In this document: positions 10,481 through 22,716 of the stretch, in pieces
Numbering within the stretch: the stretch's first letter is position 1
Layout: the number at the start of each line of letters is the position of its first letter
Notes under the pieces: generated by a model
The model's input: the letters and a program-made list of their open reading frames with translations, nothing else
Database searches by the model: none
What the model was told of the DNA's origin: nothing
Position numbers and translations under genes: made by a program
Origin: Gavia stellata
Taxonomy: Eukaryota; Chordata; Aves; Gaviiformes; Gaviidae
DNA length: 64,000 nucleotides
Direction: 5' to 3'
Assembly: GCF_030936135.1 (NCBI RefSeq)
Contig: NC_082597.1
Coordinates: 41,397,095-41,461,094 of the forward strand

Positions 10481-13400
10481 CCCTTGTAATACAGTGATAT
10501 ACAGTCCAAGACATATCTCATAAAGGGGGTTGATGACTCATAAAATGCAGCATTTTCCTCGCTGTGTGACTATCACTGCTTTTAAAATGGCAAATATAAA
10601 AAACACACACCTTTATATTTATGCAGCCTATTCTTCAATTATTGTATCTATGCAGTGGCCATTATGGTTAATTTGGGCTGGGAGCATGACTGGAATTTGG
10701 ATCTCCAGTCTGATTCTCTGTTCTCTTCATTCTGTGCGCTGGGATTTACTCACATTACAGGGGACTCGTGACAGTTGTCGTCAGCCTGCCAAGGCTAATG
10801 GCCCCCAGCTCCTGCTTGAGGTCTGTGAGGGAAACAGGCTGCTCCAAGGGACAGGTCAGAGTGGGCACCAGTCTTCGAGGGTTACCTCCTTCTCTGCAAG
10901 GTCTGCAGAGGCCGTGGAGGGAGAACAGCATTGGCAGCTCTTGTAAATACTCCCCAAAGTCCTTTTTACTCTGTTTTGGGAATGTAAAGGAGACCCGAAA
11001 GAGATATGTGCCAAATTTGCACTCCTCTTGTATCCCCCTCCTCATATATCCCATCTCATGCCATGTCCCTGAAGGAACATGAATCAAGCCTGTGGTGGTG
11101 AAAAAGGGTTTTTGCTAGTACAGTTTCTAGCACATATTCCTTGACTGACAGCCAGTATTTTTGTAAGAATCCTAGCAGTCAAACCATACTGTTGACTTAC
11201 GGCCGATAATGGCTGGTCAAGGTTTTCCTGCTGTTCCCCAGCCAAAAAATCTGTGTCCCAGTGCAGAGGACATGTCCTCAAAGGTTGGAAGAACAAAATA
11301 GGGTTGTAACTAGGGATTTGCTTCTCCCAGCCTGTGCAGTACCTTTATGAAAAATGATCGGGTAACTTTACAGCTTTCACCATTGTTTACTGCTTCTTAC
11401 TTAAAAATGAATGTAGGTGAAAATCCTATAATCTTTAAACTGACTAAAGGTGAAGCCAAACTCAAGCCAACATTTGCACCAGACATGTATACTAATGACT
11501 CTTCATGCTAATATATTTTACTCATTCTTTGACTTACTAATTACTGCTACAATTCTGGTAGCATTTTTTATAGTAACCGGTAGGGTAATTGCATAGCTGT
11601 GGAATTACCTGGTGGGATGGGATTATTGCTAAGTACTTAGGTTTTCTCTCTATAAATTTTGAAAGACTGTGGTTTAGGTCTTGACTCTTCTTTATATGAA
11701 TGCTGCTTTACTCCCTATAAGTAATATCAGAAGCAATACAGTGAATGCAAAAATAGTTTACTAAGTCTACAAGGCCCTTTTAAGCTGACAGAGTGGTACA
11801 AAGTGTCCTTAAACATTTATGAGAATCAGACTGTTGGGGCTCTTGTTTAGCTCAGATCCATGCCTGGTTTAAATCAGTTCATTGACTGAAGAAAATGACA
11901 GCAGAGGAAACCGAAACTTGTGGAGCCTGCTCTCCTCTCACAGGCAGGTCTTTTTGCACCACAACAAAAGGGACGATGGCACCCTAAAAATTTTTCAGCA
12001 ACTACCAATATGCGTGTTTCTGGGCACTAGCTGTGCCACTCAGTCCTGCCAGGCTCAGCACATCACAGATCCTGTGGCAGGTCTGGATCCAAAGCCTCTG
12101 CTGCCCTAAATGCCTTGCTGAGACTTCAGGAGAGGAGCAGCCACCTGCAGCGAGGAAAGTCCCTGTAAGTCAGTGCTCAGGAGGAAGGACCTGGAGGCAT
12201 CCAGCCATGGCTGTCAGCTGCTGTCATGTAGCCTTAGCCTGCCCCTCACCTCCACCCCTGTTCTTGACAGTCCTGCCTCCCGCGGCGTAGCTCTGGGTTT
12301 TCCAGCAGAAGCCCTTCCCTGAATAAGCAGGCTTAGAGGTATTTGAATGCTCTTGCTAGTCTTGAAACGCTTTGCCTCAGCTGTGAAAGGTCACTTTGAA
12401 CAAAGGGGATAATGTAACCAACTGACCTTCTCCCCTTGTGTATTCAGTCATAAATGATGACTCCTGACTAAAATATATGTTTGCTACTTTTTCCGTCTGT
12501 TACCGCTGAAGAACCACCATTACCGTGGAAGCGTGAGCCAGGTTCTCTCCGGTTTGTGCTCTGTCAGCAGGAAAACTGCCCGAGTTCAGGCTGCAGCATG
12601 CTTATTGCTGGTGATGCGTGAAGTCAGATGCATGGAGCCAGCTTTCTTCTCCCAGATCTACTTTGCAGGATTGCCCATTAGCAGAAGATAACTTCTCTTT
12701 GGGACTTCAGCAGATTTAAGCTGACAGTTGTCAACATGTGGGATGTGAATGTGGAGCCTTTATGGCAGGAGTTCTAACAGGTTACTTTTTAGGCTAGAAA
12801 CCATACTTTAAGCAGTGACACATGATGCTTCAGTGACAGGTATGGTTTTCAGATCATACCTTCCTTCTAATAAAATACTTTTTTGTATGTTATCATGTGA
12901 CATGAACAATGTCTATATCATCATTTAAAGAGTATTGCCATGACCTCATACTTACAGAGTAATTGCTGTGCTTCATTTACACATTTGAGAATGATTTTAA
13001 GTGTTTAGTTACAATTTCCATTTAAGCCTGAAAATAAATGTTTGAGATATCTAAGCATGAGTTTGTTGTTCAGACTACTCTGTATACTCAGTACTGAGCA
13101 CAGAGCCCTCTTCACATTTTTAAACTGAACCACATTGTCAGCTGGGTGGGGGGAAGACTAGTGAAAACTTTGCTGGTAAACAGGGATCAGCACTGCTCAC
13201 CAGCTTTTAATTCATGTAAGTGCTAAGGAATTGACATAAATTTATGTGTAACCACTTAGTGGTAACTAGAAAACAGATAAGGAAAAAAGTATTATCATAT
13301 GACTTGAAATTGCCATGAATCTAGTAAGAAACAGTTAATACCTCCCTTTTTGCAAATACCTAGGTACACAAATGCTCTGGATAGATGCTCAGGCTACTCT

Positions 13401-13569
13401 ACTATAAAGAGGCTAAAACCTCAAAATCTACAGAGGACCTCATGAGAAACAGGTCAGAATGTGGAGTTAGCTAGTAAGGAAATGTGGAGGACAGGGGAGT
13501 CCAAATGGCATGTATCTTACATCACATGGCTCTTTCAATCATTATTTTTCTTAAAACCAGAAGGACTCC
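10481..13569. other. Intergenic DNA, nothing recognised
   Basis: Several overlapping open frames around 10530-11087 occupy both strands and look like chance openings in a moderately GC-rich patch. No domain, repeat or RNA gene was recognised. Confidence 0.55.
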
Positions 13570-13690
13570 TCTGCATTTTATAGCCCAGTGGGTAGAGCCT
13601 CCAGCCAAGATGTGGGAAACAGAGGGACAACCCTCCTTTCTTCCCAAGGAATTCAAAGTCACATCTCCATATGCAAGGAGAGAGATGTGA
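13570..13690 (+). repeat. Possible ancient tRNA-like/LINE relic
   Basis: Contains 'tagcccagtgggtagagcc' then 'agatgtgggaaacagagg', resembling the tRNA-like sequence of an old amniote repeat in which a '...GTGGGTAGAGCACT...GGGATGTGGGAGACCCAGG' block occurs. It lies about 110 bp upstream of the sense CR1. The match is partial and from memory. Confidence 0.3.
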
Positions 13691-13797
13691 TTTCTTTTGG
13701 GAGATATGGATCTGAATCTTTTTCAGGAAGATACCTGTTTTAGCGAAGCTTTTAGCATCACAGTTTCAAGTTTAAGCACGTAGGCTGCACTTAAATT

Positions 13798-14274
13798 CCC
13801 TCGCAAGCCCTTGTTCTTGTGGGGGACTTCAACTTACCGGACGTCTGCTGGAAATATAACACAGCCGAGAGGAAACAGTCCTGGAGGTTCCTGGAGTGTG
13901 TGGAAGATAACTTCCTGACACAGCTGGTAAGGGAGCCTACCAGGGGAAGTGCCCTGCTTGACCTGCTGTTTATGAACAGAAAGGGACTGGTGGGAGAAGT
14001 GAAGGTCGGGGGCCATCTTGGGCTTAGCGACCATGAAATGATAGAGTTCTCAATTCTTGGTGAAATAAGGAAGGGGGGCAGCAAAACCACTACGATGGAC
14101 TTCTGGAGGGCAGACTTCAGCCTGTTCAGGACACCGGTTGAGAGGGTCCCTTGGGAGACGGTCCTGAACGGCAAAGGGGTCCAGGAAAGCTGGACCTTCT
14201 TCAAGAAGGAAATCGTGAAGGCGCAGGAGCAGGCAGTCCCCATGTGCCGTAAGAAGAGCCGGCGGGGAAGATGA
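13798..14274 (+). pseudogene. CR1 ORF2, endonuclease C-terminal part (broken)
   Basis: Translation shows an APE-type endonuclease C-terminus: VGDFN near residue 8, then LLDLLF, and LSDHEM, which is the SDH motif that carries a catalytic histidine in this fold. The frame ends at TGA 14272-14274. The downstream codons stay in the same frame (Pro-Ala-Gly-Leu-Asn, where CR1s have RRPAWLN), so the stop is a simple substitution, most easily CGA to TGA by CpG decay. The N-terminal half of the endonuclease is absent. Confidence 0.85.
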
Positions 14275-15782
14275 CCGGCTGGGCTGAACGGGGAGCTTTT
14301 GCTGGGACTCAGGAAAAAAAGGAGAGTTTATGACCTTTGGAAGAAGGGGCAGGCAACTGAAGAAGAGTACAAGGACCTTGTTAGGTCTTGCAGAGAGGGA
14401 ATTAGAAAGGCAAAAGCCCAGCTAGAGCTCAATCCAGCCACGGTCATAAGGGATAACAAAAAATGTTTTTACAAATACTTTAACAACAAAAAGAGAGCCA
14501 ATGAGAATCTCCATCCTTTACTGGATGCGCGGGAGAGAACATTGTCACTAAGGATGAGGAAAAGGCTGAGGTACTTAATGCCTTCTTTGCCTCAGTCTTT
14601 AACAGCCAGGTCACATATCCTCAGGGTATTCAGCTCCCTGAGCTGGAAGACAAGGATGGAGAGCAAATTAAACTCCCCATGATCCAGGACGAAGCAGTTA
14701 ACAAGCCGCTATGCCACCTGGACCCTCACAAGTCTATGGGGCCTGATGGCATCCACCCAAGGGTGCTGAGGGAGCTGGCGGAGGAGCTTGCCAAGCCGCT
14801 CTCCATCATTTATCAACAGTCCTGGTCAACGGGGGAGGTCCCGGATGACTGGAGGCTTGCCAACGTGACGCCCATCTACAAGAAGGGCCGGAAGGAGGAT
14901 CCGGGGAACTACAGGCCTGTCAGCCTGACCTCGGTGCCGGGGAAGAGTATGGAGAGGTTCATCTTGAGGGTGCTCACAGGGCATGTGCATTCTATGACCA
15001 GGTGACCCGCCTAGTGGGTGAGGGGAAGGCTGTCGATGTTGTCTACCTGGACTTCAGTAAAGCCTTTGACACTGTCTCCACAGTATTCTCCTGGAGAAGC
15101 TGGCGAATCGTGGCTTAGACAGGTGCACTCTTCGCTGGGTAAAAAACTGGCTGGATGGCCGAGCCCAGAGAGTCGTGGTGAATGGAGTGAAACCCATTTG
15201 GTGGCCGGTCACAAGTGGAGTCCCCCAGGGCTCAGTTTTGGGGCCGGTCTTGTTTAATATCTTTATCGATGATCTGGATGAGAGGATAGAGTGCTCCCTC
15301 AGCAAGTTTGCAGATGACACCAAGTTGGGTGGGAGTGTTGATCTGCTGGAGGGTAGGAAGGCTCTGCAGAGGGATCTGGACAGGCTGGATCATGGGCCCA
15401 GGCCAATTGTATGAGGTTCAATAAGACCAAGTGCCGGGTCCTGCACTTTGGTCGCAACAACCCCATGCAACACTACAGGCTTGGGGACGAGTGGCTGGAA
15501 AGCTGACCCACAGAAAAGGACCTGGGGGTGTTGGTCAACAGCCGGTTGAAGATGAGCCAGCAGTGTGCCCAGGTGGCCAAGAAGGCCAACGGCATCCTGG
15601 CCTGTATCAGAAACAGTGTGGCCAGCAGGAGCAGGGAGGTGATCGTGCCCCTGTACTCGGCGCTGGTGAGGCCGCACCTCGAATCCTGTGTTCAGTTTTG
15701 GGCCCCTCACTACAAGAAGGACATTGAGGTGCTGGAGCGTGTCCAGAGAAGGGCGACGAAGCTGGTGAGGGGGATTGGTTGA
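14275..15782 (+). pseudogene. CR1 ORF2, reverse transcriptase (multiple lesions)
   Basis: Recognisable RT blocks occur in order but in several frames: HKSMGPDGIHPRVLREL and NYRPVSLTS (about 14725-14930), the motif A block [10 protein letters not shown] (about 15047-15076), [17 protein letters not shown] (about 15211-15262), and the motif C block FADDTK (about 15307-15324). After these come the CR1 thumb-like sequences [15 protein letters not shown] and [18 protein letters not shown] frame slip lies near 14531, an internal deletion near 14988 removes the stretch before FYDQVTRLV, a base is lost at about 15078, and further slips follow at about 15395 and 15505. Inactive. Confidence 0.9.
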
Positions 15783-16069
15783 GGGAACTGGGGTTGTTTA
15801 GTCTGGAGAAGAGGAGGCTGAGGGGAGACCTTATTGCTCTCTGCTTTTTACTTTCTCTTTTTACACTCTCTTTACTGAGAGAGTGGTGAAGAATTGGAAT
15901 AAGCTGCCCAGGGAGGTGGTGGAGTCACCATCCCTGGAGGTGTTCAAGGAACGTGTGGACGTGGCATTGCGGGACATGGTTTAGTGGGCATGGTGGTGTT
16001 CGGTTGATGGTTGGACTTGATGATCTTACAGGTCTTTTCCAACATTAATGATTCTGTGATTCTGTGATT

Positions 16070-19000
16070 TTAGATACCCAGGTCAGAGTCCCACGGGCAC
16101 AGAGTTGACAACATTGCTAAGCTGACAGTAGCAGTACCATGACAAAGCTATGGTTTTGACCTTAGTATAGTTGTCTTACGTCCTTTGACATCAACGTCTC
16201 TTCTGAAAGAGCTGTTGAAGAGAAGTAACTTTTGGTCTTGTCATATGAGAAGAAACATAACTGTGCAGGAAGAGTTTTTGACAAGTAATTGTAATGTCCC
16301 TCCTCAGTCTCTTCACGCCCTCTTCTCTCAGTCCATACGTTATAGAATTGTTTTATAGATTTTATACATTTTTTTCTTTAATGACTAAAACCTTTTAGAT
16401 AATTTTCATTGAAATTAAGGTCTTTACAGAGAAAATTCTAAACCATTTCTTAAGCATAAAAGAAACAGTTTAGCTCCTTTTAATCATTTCTACAGATCTG
16501 AAGAAAGATGAGCAACCCCTCTGTAATCCTGGCAGTCCTGTAGAGCATCCTTTTCTCTGCATCATTACCTTTTGAGATCTGTTAGGAATATTTAGGATAA
16601 CCCTGTATAGATTTAAGCCTTTTGTAAAAGTTTATTCGCCCAGACATTGCCCTTATTTATTTATATATTTTAAAATTTCAAAAGCAAAGGACTTGTTATA
16701 GTCAAGTATAGTTCTTCCAAGCTAAACCAGACTAATATTTTACAAGAAACGTAGTATAGTGTGGAAAGAACAGAAATAAATCAATCAGCTGGTGAACCAT
16801 TATCATTCAATTTACATAGTAAAAAACAAATATAGCTGTCATTTTCTAACTTTTATTGAAAATAAATTAAAAAAATATAACATTCTTAAACCTAGCAAAG
16901 AAACAGAAAACTGCCTAATGTTCTGTGATGCGCATTACTTGTTTAATATGTATTAGAAAGGGGAAAAAAAGAATGAAGTAGTGAGAGGGTTTAAAGTTGT
17001 AAAAGTGACTTATCATATCCCAGAATCATAAAAGACTCATTTGAAGGAGAGAGAGAATAAAGAAGGAGGAAAAGATCAATTAGGAGTAAGTAAAGTAAAT
17101 AGCACTGGTTTCTACCTTCCTATACTGCTTTGCAGCCACTGTATCAAGCAGAGAAAAGGGTAGGCGGGTGTTGGTGTTGTAAAAGTCCAATATTGGAATT
17201 GGCTCAAAACCTCGGATTTCTGAAATAGTTTATAACACTGAAGTATTATTTTTCAAGGATACCAACATAATTACATAGACTTCCGAAAGGTAAAAGAAAC
17301 TTACTATCAATTTTCTTCCAGCTCTGTGGATTGGAGTCACAAAAGCAAAGCAAAGAGTAAGTCCCCATACTTTGTCAGTGTGTTCAGAGGCACATGAAGC
17401 TTTGGTAGCCCAGATGAACGAGCAGGGTTGTGCTCCATAGGACGCTGTCCCTTTTCCAAAGACCCGACCTGTCAGTCAGTTGTGCTGAGGACAATTTTGA
17501 TCTTTGCTCCTCATTGACCAGACTAAACACTGAGCCCGGACAACTCCTTATGTAGTTCAGTGAGTACAACTGCATGATTCACGCTTGCCCTCCTATCACC
17601 AGACCAAGCCTACAGAACCGGTTCCCAGGGTAACGTGACAATGATCAGTTTACAATAAGTCTGCTCCAACCCACAAAGTTTTGGACCAAGTTGCTATGCA
17701 GAAAGACTTCTTAATTAGTGTCACTTGTCCCTTCTACCACTCAGGGGTGGTTCAGCCTGGTTTCTGGCACTTTGTGCCTCATTACTACTGAAATTCATAA
17801 GCATTGCATAATCACTATTTCGGATTTCAAAACTAGCTCAGTTGAGAAGTACTCCATCTTAAATGCTTTAGATAGCCCTTTCCAGAGGATGATCAATGGC
17901 CAGCTGACATGTCCGGGGTGCTGACAGCTAATGAAACACGCACTGATGAGAATCCTGCTCACAAAGGTAAAGGGTATTTTATGCAACTTAGTTATACATT
18001 AAAAACACTGTCCCGTTTCCTCCGAGCAGGTGCTGATCACACAGTAATTATCCTTTAGAAAAGACCATTACCAAAGGCTAATAAGGTTTAGCCCTGTTGA
18101 GCAAAAAATACTTGCCCTGTAAAATATTTTTCGATAGTCAACACATAACAGCTTGCTTCAGAAAAAAATAGCAGATGCCATGTTTAGGGGGAAGTAACGA
18201 GTTACACAGTGTTCAGCTCCTTCAGAGGACCTCAGGAAACATAGGACACGAATTACATTCTAATTTATAGTATCCTAATTGTGTCAGTTGACATGGAGAA
18301 ATAAACAAAACCTTCTTCATATAATATACCTGACAAGCATCTATTATAGCATCCTCCAGAAGCAATTTCCAGTGAGATGTATTTTCATGCATAGTCTTAT
18401 TAAAAAGTTAAGGAAATTAGAGAGTATATTTGACAGATAAAATTAGAAAATTAATGGAAATGGATAATCCACTCAAATATTCAGAAAAAGAGTATGAAGG
18501 ACCAAACACAAAGCCAGAGGAGAGGAAATACTTCAATTCATGAAGAGAAAAGTGAATGGTACTACTGGTTTGCTTTCTTTTTCCTTAGTATTATTAACTT
18601 ACATACACGCATACAGTAGCTCCAAGAAGTCCTAATCAAAACTGGAACCATTTTATATTAAATCTTTTATATATACTAAATCTGACACAGTCCGATTCTC
18701 CCTTCTTCTCCCTCCTCCCTGAAAATATCCATTTATACTTTCTACTCAGAATAAGAAGCACACAAATTGTAACTGAATGCTAAATACAATTATCATTACA
18801 ACAATTTTGCTTTGCCCATAGAGAGCTTCATGGTGTCAGGTAATGTGAATAATTTCCTGGTTTGTGAAGAAAGACATATAATAATTTTGTTTTCACTTTA
18901 AGCTGTCTGCTATTTCCTGCAGCAGTCTTGGGAAAATGTATGAAATAGTTCTTACTTTTGCTCAATTCCTTTTAAATACAAGATTTAAAGTGTATGTGAG

Positions 19001-22000
19001 ATGGGTGCATCTGTGCACACTTTAAATGTCATTATATGAAGTTCTGTGCATGACTGTTCATTTTGGAGCCACTGGCAAAGCTCAAATTGATTTTGAACTT
19101 TTCATCTGCCATAGGAATACATATTAACACATGACAGACACATCTGCAACTTAATATAGCGGCTACTGTGTAAGTGACAAGTCTTACATCAGCTGGAAAC
19201 TGTGGTGTTCAGGATTATTGTCAACAGAATCTGTCCAAAAGGATGCTTTGTTTTCATTGGTTTGAGCATATTCTCCCCAAAAATATATTTTTTACACAAT
19301 TTCCTTAATTAATTTTTATTGAGCAAGAAGCCATTTGCAAGAAATTTTTTTCAATATTTGGCACTGGGTAAAATATTCTTTTAGATTATCATTATTATAT
19401 TTATCCTCAGTTTGGGGAGGTAGTACACGAAGATAACAATAAAATAAACCGCAGTCTGTTGTATGCCTTAGATGTGGCATTTATTATGTGGCTGCAACTT
19501 TCCCATTGTGCCCCTGTTCCTGGCACCCAGTCAAGCTCCTGACAGTAATGATTCAGGTTCTCATTCTTACTGAGCATCCCCTTCTATTTCTGTAAAAAGC
19601 CTTTTGGCTCAGCTGGCTTCTAAACAGGTGTATCCCTTTTTTCTGTACCTCATTAGGCGCCTTGCCAAGGAGAGAAAGGCTGATTCAACTTTCCTGTCAA
19701 ACGGTCTCTTTTAAAGTGGCACCTTTGAAAGTGAGATCTGGTATTTTGCTGGTGTATCCGGGCTCAAGTTTGGGAGACAATGGAGTACTCCTGGTTATCC
19801 CAGAAATAAAACTCTAAAGCTTTAGTGATGACATTGGAACACAAGCATTTGTTCCTGCACATCTCACTGAAAAATATATATCATGTTTCAGATATTTCCA
19901 GTAACAGTTGCCAACATATGACCACAGATAAATAGACCTTTCATGGTTTTCTTAAGGTGGCATTATTCATGTGGAAAAAAGCTTTTCAGGCAATCCATTC
20001 TGATAGTTTTTAACTGGGAAACATTTTCGTTGGAGAAAAAGGGGCTTCAGCCCATGCAGAATCTGAAAAAACAGGTTTTTCACCTACTCAGGTTTTTTCA
20101 TCTAAACAGGTTTTTAATCTGATGAGTTTAGCTTCTACATGTTTTGGCTGGAGCCCTCCACAAAACCTGCTGAGATGTTCCTGCTCTGGGGAGCTACTGC
20201 AGTCCCTGCACCTTTCTGCGTACAGCCCTGGTAATTACATCCTGCTGTGCTATTCCCTGAAGCCAACAAAGCTCCTTTTCTTGAGCAACGATGCCTTGTG
20301 TGTCCTCTGTTTTGGCTCTGTCAGGGTGGTTTCCCAAGATATTTAAGATTTCTTCTGATTCAATGACTTACCAGTGGGCAAAAGGCCATCTCACTCTATT
20401 TTCATCCCTTCCAGGATATTTTTGGTAACAGGGAGCCTAAAGACAAATGTTCTGCATTGAAAGTCTCTGGCCTCTGAACTGGTTGCAAGTTGGTGTGTGG
20501 GGAATTTTACACCTGGCTAGACCACAGCTAAATACGATAAATACTAAGGCTGAGGCTTACAGAGCCAGCTACAAGGTTTAGCTAGACCACTCCATGTGAA
20601 ATTAAGATCAGTTACGTGGATAAATCTCTAACTGGTTTTAATTAGACAATATGGGTGCAAGCATGGACATGCTGAATGGATAGATAATTAAAAAAAAAAT
20701 ATCAGTTTATGCTTGCTTCTTTTTACATTGTTAAATCTCTACTGCAGCTGTCATGAGCCAAAGGTGTGCGTTCAGTACGTCACATAGGATTTTGATAATC
20801 ACTTCCTAAGTTAAAGCTAAGCCTCCTTTGCATGTTTGATTATAGTCTCAGCCTACATTTGTGCTCTCTCTTGCCTGTTTTCCACCCAGCCACCAACCTA
20901 AGCTTTGCTCCCCTCACTCTGGACTCAAAACAGCTCAGGAAATGAGATCTCCGGTGCTTTTGCCATGGGACTTGTGTGGCACATGGATGGCTGCCTCCAG
21001 CAAAGCTGTGGGGGCCTGGCTTGCCACCCTATGCTCCAACCATTTGGTGATTGACCCCATGGTTGTGACCGACCCCCCTGGGGCACTGCGGGGCGAAGCA
21101 GCTCCCAGATGGGTGGGGGTCTCAGCTGGGAGGCAGGAGCTGTCGGTGGTCACTGCCTGGCAGCAGGGCCAGGACTGACCAGCCCCAGCTGCGGAGCCTG
21201 CCTGTGTCCAAATTTGGCCTCAGCACCACGAACCAGGAGGCTTCCTTGGCTACCATCCTCAGCCTGGGCCAAACAGTCTGTATAGGTATACCCCACCCAT
21301 CTGAATGCACACACGGTTGTGCCACCATAATACCTACACTGCTATACCCTACCATAGACTTCTACTATACAGGCTTAAAAATTAATAATTTAAAGAAAAC
21401 AAAGGAAAAAAATAATTTAAGGAGCTCTTGATGATGCCAGCTAATGTGGCCATCTATCCAGACAGAGAGGATTACATACACAAGTTACAAAGAATGTTTG
21501 CAAACGTTATCGTTAATGTGCACACCTTATCAACATACATAGCTTTTATACGCATCCTTTAATTTAAATAGCTTTGATTTTCTGGCTGGAAGACAAAAGA
21601 GAACATTAATAGCCATCACTTACTGAGTTTACAGAGCTGTACATTAGCTCCTCTAAAATGATCTTGTGTTTGCTATGCTTTAACTATTAATATTTAAAAG
21701 AATATTAAAAATGCTGGAAACCTGAGTCAGGTAGACACTACATAAATAAATTGCACATTTGATATTAATCCATCCTGTTACTTCCTATCATCCTCTATAA
21801 AATTGTATACTTCTTGCAAAGCTACCAACAACAATCTCTGTGTGCCAGTTTATTACCTGTATAGATATCATTATTCCCCTGTGACAGCAAAGTCAAATTC
21901 AAGGCATTTTTCATAAACTAGGAAAAATTACCTTTCCAGTGACATATGACACAACCTTCAACTACTAAATGAATCCAAGAAAAATTCTTCTTTGGAAAAA

Positions 22001-22591
22001 GACCTTGCACATGATTTGTCAGCCTTAAAAATATTTTTTGAGAAAGTTAATTCTGAGAGGCTTTACAACTGAGCAGTGTTTTCTGCCTATATTTAAACTG
22101 TCCTCTGCTGTGATGCATTTCAGAATCAAACCTACAGAAAAAAAAATTGTTTTGCTATATTTTAGTTGTACAAAGACTGTTAGGCCCTCATGGTGAGATC
22201 TGAGACCTTATTGGAAATCTCATATAAAAATCTTATTTGTAAATGTCACATCATGATTTTCAGCACTGAGGTGTTCCAGGAGATTGATGCTGCGATGAGA
22301 AGCCTGAGGAATGGAGCCTAAACCCAAGGTGAGACATCTGGGGATTGACAGGGGAGTTAAAGCAGGATGAAGTGGTTGAAGCAAAAAGCATCAGCTTTGG
22401 GGAGGAGGGGAGGACAAAAGAATATTCATGAAAAGAGCACACTCCTTCCAAAATCTCACCCGGATTTAATCTTCCTTCTGCTGTTGATGTGTCTGTAAAG
22501 TCCATTGGCACCTGGGCTCCTTAGTGCTAGTCCATATGCAGGGTGATAACCTACAGATGCTGCTACTGACCTCAGTTACTGGGATGGGGTG
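16070..22591. other. Intergenic DNA, nothing recognised
   Basis: AT-rich, few ORFs. A GC-richer patch at about 20930-21280 has open frames on both strands without a domain. Weakly MIR-like wording at about 21840-21910 ('catcattattcccctgtgacag') is too diverged to call. No gene is supported. Confidence 0.5.
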
Positions 22592-22662
22592 AATCACAGA
22601 ATCACAGAATCACAGAATCAGTACGGTTGGAAAAGACCTGTAAGATCATCGAGTCCAACCTG
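22592..22662 (-). mobile_element. CR1 3'-end stub, antisense
   Basis: Only the last ~70 bp of a CR1: three complete AATCACAG units plus a partial one (22592-22620), then 'ggttggaaaagacctg', 'taagatcatcgagtccaacc'. An extremely short 5' truncation. Low divergence from the common CR1 end suggests a relatively young copy. Confidence 0.9.
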
Positions 22663-22666
22663 GGTT

Positions 22667-22716
22667 GGAATACATTCCACCTGCCCACACCTGGGAATAC
22701 ATTCCACCTGCCCACA
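22667..22716. repeat. Two-copy tandem duplication, 27-bp period
   Basis: GGAATACATTCCACCTGCCC followed by ACA occurs at 22667-22689 and again at 22694-22716. Each unit contains the palindrome GGAATNCATTCC-like core GGAATACATTCC. It abuts the CR1 stub directly. Confidence 0.9.

Larger units (their letters stand above)
13798..16069 (+). mobile_element. CR1 LINE, 5'-truncated, sense, with EN and RT parts
   Basis: The longest transposon here, about 2.27 kb. It begins inside the endonuclease domain (GDFN motif at about 13822), continues through the reverse transcriptase to the CR1 3' UTR, and ends with two ATTCTGTG octamers (16051-16066), the diagnostic CR1 tail. ORF1 and the N-terminal endonuclease are missing, as expected from truncated reverse transcription. 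It carries a nonsense change at 14272, at least three frameshifts, an internal deletion near 14988 and another in the 3' part near 15840-15880, where the sequence jumps from 'ccttattgctctctgc' to 'gagagagtggtg'. It cannot encode a working protein. Compared with the other CR1s here, its coding blocks are well preserved, so it is one of the younger copies. Confidence 0.95.
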
